From: Thunnus maccoyii
Taxonomy: Eukaryota > Chordata > Actinopteri > Scombriformes > Scombridae
Assembly (NCBI RefSeq): GCF_910596095.1
Contig: NC_056545.1
Span: 26,373,067-26,437,066, forward strand
DNA length: 64,000 bases
Reading direction: 5' to 3'
Both the position numbers and the translations under genes were made by a program. This document shows, one piece after another, positions 42,703-53,539 of the stretch. The notes under the pieces were generated by a model, which saw only the letters and a program-made list of their open reading frames with translations, was not told the origin of the DNA and did no database searches. Every line of letters starts with the position of its first letter. The stretch's first letter is position 1.

Positions 42703-42899
42703 GTTAACTCGTTAATCGTTCCTGCTGGCCGACTGAATGTCACCTCCAGCTGAAGGACCTGGGACTGCAGCTGACCACACAATTGCCTGCACAGAAACAC
42801 ACTACGGCTGCGTCTTCTTCTTCTTTATGCTTTTAACGACGGTGGGAAACCAGCGCATTAGGTGCATTACCGCCACCCTCTGCTTCAGTGTGGACCAGA

Positions 42900-43680
42900 G
42901 ATTAAATCCTACCTATTAATCCTGTCTGGCTAATAAACTCACAGAAAACTCTACTGCTCGGCCCACTTGGCAGGTTCATTAAAGTTTTAATGCTGAGCTC
43001 CTGAACTCCACTCTTTCTAGGTTCCTCCTTCATATATTGTCTTTCTTGATACTTAGTAAAATCTATGAATGCATGCATAATAGTCTCCTCAGCCTGACAG
43101 TGCTCACATAAACCGGTTGGGTGCTTTCCTGTTATACTGTGTTTAAATTGGAATGACCTAGCCTTATTCTGTTGCAAATGACCTTTCCTTGACCTACCTA
43201 TATTTCTTATTGTTGAATTGACTTGGCTGTTGACTGAATTGACTGTTGTTTAAGCTGTAAAAACTACCCCTTATTTTTTTATAAGGATTTCAGGCTCTTG
43301 AGAACTCAAACAGAATCAGAGCAGATTAGAGTGTTTCCTGGTTTATTCTCCTCTGCCCACTGCAGAGCCAAGAGCACTACCAGCATCTCCACTGAGTAGA
43401 CTCCCAGATCATTTATAGTTCACTTTATTCCAACAACTTTCCTGTCTGGAACTGAAAAAGCAGCCCCAGTTGTCAGATGTTCTGGATGTTTTGAACCATC
43501 TATATATACTTGTGTGTACTGAGAGTAGTACTCTCTAACATAAACTGAAAATGTTGTTAACAGATCCACTTTCTCCTCTCTCTGCCTTCTTGAGCTCCAG
43601 CAGGTACGATGCTGTCTGCAGTGTTGCATGTGTTTTGGCTCAATTTATAGGCTAAACTCAGACTGGGCTATATAAAGATA
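42900..43680 (-). mobile_element. Truncated LINE (I/Nimb-like clade): RNase H domain and C-terminal zinc motif
   Basis: Read on the minus strand, 43629-43420 encodes VYIDGSKHPEHLTTGAAFSV, an RNase H start with the catalytic Asp in YIDGSK; the same frame continues past a stop with SVEMLVVLLALQWAEE and LICSDS, the next RNase H blocks carrying the conserved Glu and Asp. Further on, 43177-42902 encodes TGLCEHCQAEETIMHAFIDF, the C-terminal CCHC-type region typical of these LINEs. At least two in-frame stops and spacing loss show it is dead. RNase H after reverse transcriptase is characteristic of the I and related clades. It sits just upstream of the atp5mg promoter. Confidence 0.75.
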
Positions 43681-45050
43681 ATTTACATGTTACTGGTCTG
43701 TAGATCGTCTTGGTTTTCATTATGTAAGTCATGTTTACTTCATTTTACATTTTACCTGTTTTTTTTTTTTGTTGTTGTTGTTGTTTTTTTACAGATATAT
43801 AAATACATTAGATAGAGACTGATGATTAAATTAATGATGGCATTAATTTGGGACATGATAAGGCCTGATGATGAAACAATTAGGCAAATTAATCAGTTAG
43901 TCTACCAACGGAACATTAATCACCAATAATTTTGATAATTTATTAATCATTAAAGTCATTTATCAAGCAAAAATGGGAAACATTTGCTAATTCCAGTTTA
44001 TTAAATGGGTAAAATTTATTACATTTTATTAAATTATTTATTAAATTTGCTTCTTTTGTCTATTTTATATTGATTAATAAATTAAATATTATTATTAAAT
44101 TGAATATTTTGGGTGGTGAAAAGATGTCACCTTGGGCTAAGTGTAAAAATAGATAATCAATAATGAAAATATTAATTAGCTGCACCCCAACCAAGGGTTT
44201 AAAGTGTCCTTAAGTTAGACCCTATGTGGGAGAAATGTTTTAGCTGTGGTTTTTACTAGATAGAACACATCAGATTTCATGTTAAGGAAATTGATGTGGG
44301 TCAAGTATACTGTTCCAGGCCAAGTAATTGGCAAGTGGATGAAATGACACACAATTATACTGTACTTATGATGGAGAAGGTCCCACATCCCAGGCCATGA
44401 TATTATTCATAAGATCACTGTCTCAGCCAAGATATCAACAACACCAAATGATGGCATATATGTGGTAATAACGGGGTATCAGTTACCTGAAAATCTTTGG
44501 TTGCATAAATTCTGCTAAAACAACAGCACTATTGTGCACACCTCCATTTCTGCATTTTTGTAAACACCATGGCATCATGCTTTCACTTATGTGTTTGAAT
44601 TTTATATATTAGGCCATGTCAAGTTTAACTTAGCTAATGGATGGTAAATACAGGTAAGATTACAGCAACCGTTACACAATAGAACAAAGATTTTTTTCCA
44701 TCACTACAACATTTGCTGTAAGCTACATTGTCAATACACATATACTTTCTCTGCAAGAACATTTTATATGTAATGTCACATCTATAGGTAAAACACATAC
44801 ACATAACTTTACACTCCACCAAAAAGAAAGAAAAACATCAACAGTTTTTTACATAGTATTAAGGGGCCATACCAGTGTTTTGTTTTTGCTTTTTTAGTCA
44901 TTTCAATTACTGCTGATCATTTTTTAAAGAAAGCAGTTCTCCAGATTTCTGAATGTGTTTCTGCTTCCATACAGCTGTTGGTTTCTATTAATCTAAGTAC
45001 AATATGATCATTAGTGTATAGAGATTATGGGTTTTTAAGATGTGGATCAG
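43681..45050. other. AT-rich stretch between LINE fragment and pdzd3
   Basis: Very AT-rich with (GTT)n/poly-T near 43760-43790 and ATTAAATTATTTATTAAAT-type runs near 43.98-44.11 kb. No gene. The right part probably includes downstream DNA of pdzd3. Confidence 0.55.
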
Positions 45051-45056
45051 TTTATT
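45051..45056 (-). terminator. Candidate poly(A) signal of the PDZ gene
   Basis: AATAAA on the minus strand about 345 bases after the stop codon at 45398. Confidence 0.4.
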
Positions 45057-45397
45057 TCCTCTGAATTTTACAATGCAAAGTATTTCATCTGATTTAGATC
45101 TAAAGACTAAAGGTTTTACATCTCTAAATGTATAATACTGAACAAAATGACATTTTCATATCATACAGAAATGCACATTACAACATTTCTTTGTGATTTG
45201 CACAACTGACACAGGTACACCTTTATCTGATTTTCATTTTGCTTATTTTATCATCTCTTGGATTCCTTTATGAAGCCCTGGAATTAGATCCAGGCCAATA
45301 TAATGATAATAATATGAGACAAGTTTCTGGTAAAGCTCAGTTTGAAGTCTCCTCAGTGGGCATATGATGTCATCAGAGTTGTTTGAGATGTTGTCTC

Positions 45398-48300
45398 TCA
45401 CAAGGATGATATCTCATGAGTTTCTTCCTCCTGGTGAGATACAAACAAGAAAATATGGTAAAGATAGTGGTCATTGGAAAATTAATGAATGTCTTAACAG
45501 ACTATGGAGTGTACTGTATGTAATAATGTATACATTTATATATAATTAATTAATTGTATATAATTATGAATAATTTATTTTTTACCTCACTGTCAGTGAC
45601 ATCTCTAGTAGGTGAGTCAGTCTGTTTCAACTTGTTGTAGCTGGTCTTATCCATGACTAGTAAGGAAAGAAAATGTCCTCCTTCCTTCACAAGCATAATC
45701 ACATCTTCCAGACATTTATCCTCCACTTTTTGTCCATTGACCTCCATCACCACATCACCCACAAGTAGTCCTGCTCTCTGCCCTGCGCCCCCAAAAGCCA
45801 CCTGCAGGAAAATAAAAATATACCACCACATTTTACGAAAAAATAATTATATCCTAGACCACTCTCTTCTTGTTCTTTTTGCCTCAGTAACAAGGTAATG
45901 TTGACTAAGAGGAAAACTATATTTAATCCCCACCAGGCTGATGAAGGTCCCGCGACTCTGGGGGACACAGCCGAGGTTGAAACCAAAACCCAAAGGGCCT
46001 TTTTGGAGAGAACAGAGCCTGGGCTTGCACGAGTCATCCATGTCCTTCTTTAATGGCTGCTCTGCTGCACAGGCTGGTACACTGCTCTCATTTTCTTTCT
46101 CAGCATTCTCCCCACAGAAGATAAGAGGAGACAGACCCAACTGCGGAGAGAAAAATGTTTAAAAGAAGAGTAAACACTGATCCTTATCTGGATGTTTTAC
46201 TTCATCTCTGCTTTCTATTGTAATGATAAAAAAAACAAAATAAAATTTGTGATGCGCAGCTGACACTCATATAAGCATTACATTACATAAAAGATTGTGT
46301 TTAGGAAAAAACACATAGCCAGTGATGCCAACCTGGGTGTAAAACTCTAGCCCCTGGGGAGCGATGGTGGTGAGAGAGACATGTTGTTTACTCTCTCTCA
46401 CTCTGTTCACAACCTCCTCATGCTGTCGTGACTCCACTGACTCTCCATTGACCTCCAGCAGCAGCTCTCCGTCCAGCATACCTGCCCTCTCGGCTGGACT
46501 GCCGACGTCCACCTCTCGCAGCACATGAGCTTTTGTTCAAAAACGCACAGACATTTAAGTAAAAGACTAAAAGATAAAAAGCTTGTGTTTGGGTTTTGCA
46601 CTCTATTTGTCCCCTCACCTATGCGTCCTGATGGCTCCTTTTCCAGCCGAAGGAGGAAGCCGTAGCCATTAGAGTTTCCCCCAGAGACCAGGTGGAGTTT
46701 TCTAGCTCTACAAGGCAGGTTATGTGGCACAGCCATGGTGGGCAGGATAGGCATCCTCTGTCGCATGTGCTCCTTCTCACTCTCACTGTCAATTACTAGG
46801 ATGGTGATGTGATCGCCACATTTTTTCATCTACAGCAAAACATTAATTATTACTGTTATGCAAGGCTGGACATAATAACTTCAAATTTGTTGTACACTTG
46901 GCAGTTGCATCCATTGTTAAGTACACTTTTTGTAGGACATCTAAGTATAATAACTATTTTTTGTAAATGAGAAACATCAGTCAACCAAAAAGTAGTCTGA
47001 CTTTACTTTTTTAAATGTTTGATAAAGGAAGCTCCAAAAATTTGGATTTGCTTCCTTATTATTCGTACGTCAAACCCTGTAACATTGAAACCATGATATA
47101 CTTTACAAATGGATTATAAAAACCGGCTGCCTATGTACCATCCTGCTGAGTGCAGAGTGAGTGAGATCGGACACTGTTGCTCCGTTCATCCATACTAGGC
47201 GATCCCCCTTACAAACTCCTGCCTTTTCAGCTGCACCTCCTGTTACCAGGCTCACAGAGAAGTGGCCTTTCTCTCCTGGAGGGCAGAAACAGGAGGAGCA
47301 ATTGAATCACATTGCACAGATTTCAACTCAGACATCTAATCTTGAACCTTGGACTTCTTATGATTACCAAGAGCAGTGTTACCTTCCACAGGTGTGAAGT
47401 TAATGCCCAGACCTGAGACAGGATCCCTGGTGATGTGACAGAGTCTGGGTGGTTTGCAGCTTTCGCCTTTGTGTGCTCTGACCAGACCTTGGAGGTCTTG
47501 ACCTCGGGACAGAACCTGCTCATATTCCTCCCCGTCCAACACTAATAAACATAACTGGTGTCCACATAGCTTTATCCTCTTGGCCACCTGATTCATAAAA
47601 ACATAAACATGGTAGTTTCATTTAGAAAACAACAATCCTTTCAAGAGGATTCTGTCAGTTTAAAATAATATTGGAAGCTCATCTTACCTGAGGGTGAGGA
47701 ACATCATCAACATAGTAGTTGTTGACTTCCAGAAGCCTGTCTCCATCTTGAAGGCCGCTGCGCCCTGCCACCCCCCCTGAAACAACATTTCTGATTATGT
47801 GACCATGGCGCCCTCTTTCCACCCGCAGATGGAAGCCAAATGACTCCCCTTCCTCTCGTTTGAGCACACACAGACGAGGGCTGGGTGTCAAAACGGAGTC
47901 TGAGCAGGAAAAGAAAGAAAAGTGTTGTCAAACAGAGCAGAGTTTCCTCAGGGTCTGATATACAGAAGATAATTAGAAGTTTTTATGCAAGATACCGGCG
48001 TCGTCTGTGATGACCATCACTGGGTTGTCTATTCCCTCTTTAGGATTAAATGTAAATTTCCTTCAAAGAGAGATGAGAGACACTTTATGAAATTATTCAA
48101 TCACAATCACATCACAATTTTTCGTGCCTATTAATTGCATAACTTCATCTGTGCTCCTCCTCATTATCAAAACCATTTATCTGTGCTTAGGAGGTCTTAT
48201 CTTGGGCTCAAAGTCTTTAAGATTACTATGTTGCAAAAGTCAACATACACGTGCTAAGCTGATTTTTAAGCTGTATACACAGAACATTAATGTGATATAG

Positions 48301-48835
48301 GTTTGGGGTAACATGAACGCCGTAATTCTCTTTTTCAGGCCTAATGTCCAATTCTGTTCTGCATGTGTCTGATAAACTTAACATGATATTTTTATTAGTA
48401 GTTGTTGTAGTTGTAGCAGTATAGTATAGTATGTATAGTAGTATATTGTAGTATAGTAGCAGTGTTCATATATAAGTTTAGAAAGATGTGAAAAAGAGTG
48501 AAATAACAAGGTTTGAAGTTATGAACATTAATGCAAACAATTAGATGAAAAGCAGAACTTACTTTGTCAACCCTATGATTTCCACCAAACCTTGAAAAAC
48601 AGAGATCGGATGAAGTCAATGGCTTAGCAGCATAAAATGCTATGAAATTCCATACAGGTATATATACACTTTCCATACACATTTAGCAAAATATGTGATA
48701 TAGTTTCCATGTTAGTAATCAATCGAATTTGATAACACACACCCTAGATTACATTTTGCAATCACAGTTTTCGTTATGATATATAAATTTGAACTTACAG
48801 CTCTGTGTGGTTCTGTCCCTTAAACTACGAGGCAT
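45398..48835 (-). CDS. pdzd3: Four-PDZ scaffold protein, probably NHERF4 (PDZD3)
   Basis: Eleven exons in gene order: 48835-48799, 48590-48563, 48060-47996, 47899-47688, 47587-47383, 47275-47139, 46829-46619, 46529-46333, 46140-45934, 45801-45586, 45430-45398. The sum is 1548 nt, 515 residues, phases consistent throughout. The four PDZ domains show their carboxylate loops: SFGFHL (about residues 50-135), GLGINF (162-246), GYGFLL (271-355), GFGFNL (406-490). The FTFNPKEGIDNP segment before PDZ1 and the four-PDZ layout fit NHERF3/NHERF4; neighbouring atp5mg also maps near PDZD3 in human 11q23, so I prefer NHERF4 over PDZK1. Such scaffolds bind the C-termini of transporters and of guanylyl cyclase C at apical membranes. 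The acceptor of exon 8 (AACAAAAG) is purine-rich and weak. The first two small exons and the last one are the least certain. Confidence 0.85.
48415..48460. repeat. Imperfect (GTAGTATA)n minisatellite
   Basis: Interleaved GTAGTATA/GTATAGTA units in a pdzd3 intron, short and degenerate. Confidence 0.6.
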
Positions 48836-49400
48836 CAGTTCAACAGCAAGACTGGTGTTTGAGCCATGGATGACATATCTGCTGACTATAAGTATCAGCT
48901 GAGGCACCATAAAACAGGGTTTGACTACATGTGATTATCTCTAGTCTTTGTCCTCTCTAAAAGGGGAGGGAATTTTAGAACATTAAAAACCTTGAAGTTT
49001 CATATTACTAAATTAATACCTGACAGATAGCAAAACTTGGCTGGTCTTGACACTCAAAGTCAATCAAACAGCATTTTTACATAAATCAACACTGTTTGTA
49101 TGTCTACTGTGAGCAGCAACATTGAGTTGGATTATTGCATCAGGACAAATGAGATACTGACTGATATTTTGACAGAGAAAAACACATTCAGCCTTCAAGC
49201 AAAAAACATTGTGGTACACATTGTTCTTCCCCATGCGGCACATCTCTGTCATCATGCACTGAGCAAGCTTCAGTGAAGTGCACAATGTGTACTTGCTGTT
49301 TAAACAAAACCTACTGTCTGACATAATTCAGTGTTATCCAATATCCCAGTTGTCTTGCCTGTTGAAAATTCTTGAATCACTTGTCAATACTTAGTTGAAG
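48836..49400. other. Upstream region of pdzd3
   Basis: Presumed promoter side of the PDZ gene. I see no TATA box or CpG cluster that I would call, and no other gene. Confidence 0.4.
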
Positions 49401-49402
49401 GC

Positions 49403-50380
49403 ATTGCTCTCAGGGTCCTGCACCCTAAGTCAACATCAGTCTGGTTTTAGACAAATCGTGGCATCATCTCCGCCATTTCTACAGTCTTGAATGATTTAAT
49501 TGCTGGTTATACAATAAGAAACACTGTGCCTCTGTATTTACAGATTTAGAAAAGCCTATTATACAGCTGATCATTCTTTACTCTTACAAATATTATTCTT
49601 GGCTGGTGTGGGAACGGTTGTCTGTAACTGGTTTAACAACATCAGACTGTCATCAGTTGTTGGCAAAATCAAATCTGAGTTCCTGACAGCTAAAGGTGTG
49701 CAGCAGGGATTCATTTTGGGACCTGTCCTGATCTCCATTCATGTAAATTGAGGTTATCTCTTCTGTGTCTAAGTGTAAAACTAATCTTTACACACACTAT
49801 ACTGTTTTACTGCGTTCTATCTAATTAGCCATAGAGAGATAACAACTCTCCTTAAGTGCACTGCAAGATGCATTTATTGGTCATAGATTAAAACTTCATG
49901 AAGATAAAAAAATATGCATAGATATACATTACAGTATCTCCACTCTGACTGGGCTTAATATTGAGAGGGTCACAGAAAGTACATATCTTGGCAGACCCAG
50001 CCCAGAAATGTACATTTAAATATTGTGTAGTAGCTTGGTCTGTTGAGACATAATCTCAGCAGTTTTGTGACATAATAACCAACAAAGTTATCCACAAAGT
50101 CTTTATTGGTAAATTGTCATATCATATCTCAACCTTGCTGTTCTGGCACCTTTAACCAGTTCCAGTGACTGGTTGATGCTCCTGGAGACTCAAACCAGAA
50201 CTGATCAGGAAAAACAGCCTTTGCTGTAAGTTTATAGTTTCATGGAATAATCTGCAGTGTCACCTTGAATCAAAACAGTGCTACCTCCTTGTTATTTTGT
50301 GTCTATTATTAACAGGATGCTGCTGTAAAAAGCTCAGTCTTACTACCCTGTATAGGTAAAGGTTAAATAAAAATAAAGTG
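49403..50380 (+). mobile_element. Decayed LINE 3' portion (Rex1/L2-like reverse transcriptase fossil)
   Basis: Across shifting plus-strand frames one reads QSGFRQ, FTDLEK, LFLAGVGTVVCNWFNN and GVQQGFILGPVLISIHVN, which correspond in order to the reverse transcriptase blocks QSGFR, F-D-L-KAFD, the GV..WF..Y region and KGVPQGS-LGP-LF-IYIN of CR1/L2/Rex1-type LINEs. The stretch ends in TGTATAGGTAAAGGTTAAAT and AAAATAAAG, a tail typical of such fish elements. Multiple stops and shifts: inactive and old. The catalytic block itself is no longer clear. Confidence 0.75.
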
Positions 50381-53000
50381 AATTTATCATTTATTCGTGG
50401 TTATTTATCTCTCCATAGTGGCCATGAGGAGGCATGAAAATGTCTGCAGATGACACACTGTAACTGTCACTGTCCTCTAAGTTGTAACACTGCTTATCTG
50501 TTTGGTTCATCATGTCAGTGACACTGAGTCCTTGTTTCTCTAACACAGTGTAAAATAAAAACAAACTCAGCCTGTTAAAGCACTTTCCTGTCTTTTATGA
50601 ACCTTCATCTGTTTGATTAATTATAGATAAATGTGAATGTAACTCATTGGTATGATAATGTAACCTTCAGAAATCCATCTATCACATCAAATCTAGGTGG
50701 CTAAGCAGCCCCTCACCTGAATAGCTTATACCACGGGCACTTTGGCTGCTAATGGGTCACTGTTTGCTTTTCCCCACCATAAAGCTTCTTTTTAATGTTC
50801 TAGGACATAGTGACCCTCCACATACACACAAAGACAACAGGGTCTGTTGAATATTGATAATTGGCCTTCTTACTCTGTACAGATAAGGATGCTGAGTTGT
50901 GACTGATCACAATTTGAAAATATAATTTTCTTTTTTTTTCTTAGACGCACTATGCCACCAGTTGTGTTCCATTTGTTCAAATTATAAATGTCATGTCAAG
51001 TGTTTAAAATGTATGTATTTCATTTAACATATTGACTTTATTTTTGTTAAATTTAGATGCGACATTCCATCTAAATTTGATCCTACATGCAGCACAGCTG
51101 AATGGCACAGGAATAAGAAATACATAGAAAGTTCAATTTTTTTTTTTAAATATAGAAATATATCAAAAATATACTGAACAACAGGAGAACTTGGATGAGA
51201 CAGCTGGAAAACAAAAATAGGAAATAACATTAGTTTTAAATGTACCTGTATTTGATCTCATGTTGTGTCTCTTTCCCATCAGGTCAGCAGTCAGCCACAC
51301 AGAGGGGTGTAACAGTGAGAGTATTGTACGTCCAAACATTTATTCGGACCACAGAGAGACTCCTCCCCTCGGACACCAGGCTTAATGTTTAATCTGTGTG
51401 TGAAATTTTGAGCGCACATACCTACTTTGAATGTGTGTTGAACTGTTGACTGAAAGTACAAAACACACACTCCTGTTCTGTCTAAATGAATGACTTTGCA
51501 CTTTCATTTTGTTATGGAAAATTAGCTTGTTATGTGTGTGTCTCTGTGTACAAATGGATGTGTGCTGTATCTGTTCCCATGAGAATCACATCCAAGACTG
51601 ACGAAGTGTCAAGGCCAAAGCTTAGTGACAAGTTGCACAAACAGACCAACATTCCAATAAAAATAACAGAGTCGTGATTTATAGCACAGATAGTGTCGCA
51701 GCAGAAGAAATGGAGCTGATGCACATAATTGACTGTATGTACAGTAAAAAAAATAGGATGAATGAGCATCATGCAAAATCACAAAAATAATAATGGTCAT
51801 ATTTGACATGAAGGTTTCCAGGAGGTCATACAACACTGCAAGCTATTAACTAGATACTAGATAACTAGATATTAACTAGATTTTGTTATGAACATTTCAC
51901 TATATTTTTAAGGCACTTATAAAGTAAGCTAATTGCACTGCTTCTTTAATAGAAAGGTAAAAAGAACCAGCATTTAACAGATAGAAGAAAAGAAAAGAAA
52001 AGTGATGACTTCCTGCATCTTTAATGTTCGTTCGTGATCACCAAATTTCAGATATAATAAGTCAAAACACACAACTCCAATATCCTTTTCTGGATGCTTA
52101 AACCTCAAAACAGACCAAACAACAAACCATTAACAGGACAGCACTCCAATCAAGTCATATGTATTTTTTATGTGCTGACATTCCTGATATATGGCATATT
52201 TTTAACATGCAGACTTGGCAACTACCAGAGTCTAGAGGTCATTACTCATTAAGAATTTCTGACAATGTATGAGTTGTATTGACCCCAAACCATAAACTGC
52301 CCCTTCCACTGCGCACACACATGCACATGGCATGACCGCTCACCTACTTTTGTGTCACCCATGAACTTAGATAGCCAGGCGTTGTGCATGTGTGTTTGAA
52401 CAGAAAAGTGTTATGTGGGGAGGTGATACTTGTAATACAATAAGAGTTTTTTTTATGGAGTATTTTAATTGTTTCAATAGTTGTCCACCTTGCACTGTCA
52501 GTGTGCACATGAGTGTGCATCTGCATAGGTCCACATGTGGTAGCCCCAACACAAGCACACAACAGTGCAAAATGTGTCACATGCAGTAAATTATTTGATG
52601 TCCAAGAAAGAGAACTATTTTCAAATTCACATTACAGGTTATTTTGGATGACACTTAAACATGCACCTCTAATTGAGACATTTGGTTGCTGTCGTGTGAT
52701 TTGCTTGAGTGGGTGGAAGTTTTGAACAAGGAGGTTGACTTTTTGAAGGCAGAGCATGCTGTTCATTCAGAACAAACTAGACACGCTAGTACAAAGCCAG
52801 ACTGGAATCATCACTTTTGAGCATAACAAGCAGATGCTACTAGGAATGTACACATGGATTTGGTCACAAAGCCATAGAGAGAAGTTTGCCGGCAAAGTGC
52901 CAACTTTTGCAAGTACAAGGAATTAGATGTGCAACAGGGGGAACAGCATCACGTAAAGGATACAGAAATTGGAAAACTCTGTGAAATATGGACATAAATA
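50381..53000. other. Gene-free stretch
   Basis: No recognisable gene or exon chain. Short ORFs at 51486-51677 (plus), 51530-51836 (minus) and 52344-52589 (both strands) overlap one another and have no known homology. Confidence 0.55.
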
Positions 53001-53004
53001 TCCC

Positions 53005-53539
53005 AGACTTCCCATGATGCACTGAGCTCCTCTCTCCTCCTCCCCCTCGCCATCTCATTAATGTACCATTAATGCATGTTACTAACTCGGCTTCTTCCCC
53101 AGAGTTTTTGTGCTTTCTCGTCTCGCAGGTTTCTGTGGATCATGGTTGTGGACTACCTGCTGCCGTGGTCCTGCTTGAGGCCTGCGCCTGTTATTATTAT
53201 TAGTCATATTTCTGTTATAATTATTGTTATGTTATTGTTATTATTGATGTTACTGTGCTTCTCTGTGTGTCTCTCTCCCCTCTCCCCCTCCCTCCTTCTT
53301 TCTTTCTTAACCCAACCACTCAAGGCAGATGGCCGCCTACCTAGAGTCCGGTTCTGTTCAAGGTTTCCTCCTGTTAAAGGGGAGTTTTTCCTTGCCATTG
53401 TCGCCAAGTGCTCATGGGGGAATGTAGAGTCTTTATAATTAAAGAGTACAGTCTAGACCTGCTCTATGTGAAAAGTGCCCTGAGATAACTTCTGTTGTGA
53501 TTGTCGCTATATAAATAAAATTGACTTGACTTGACTTGA
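53005..53539 (+). mobile_element. Abundant teleost retroposon (SINE or LINE 3' end) with (TTGAC)n tail
   Basis: Starts near CCCATGATGCACTGAGCTCC and contains CTTCTTCCCCAGAGTTTTTG, TTCTCGTCTCGCAGG, GGAGTTTTTCCTTGCCATTG, GCTCATGGGGGAATG, AGACCTGCTCTATGTGAAAA and GTGCCCTGAGATAAC, then ATATAAATAAAATTGACTTG with four TTGAC-type units at the end. I recognise this whole arrangement from many percomorph loci. The pentamer tail marks the 3' end of a retrotransposed copy, so it inserted in plus orientation. ORFs on both strands here are incidental. Confidence 0.75.

Noticed and set aside
45653-46162. Plus-strand ORFs opposite pdzd3 exons
   Set aside because: Shadows of the PDZ4 exons; their composition follows the antisense codons.
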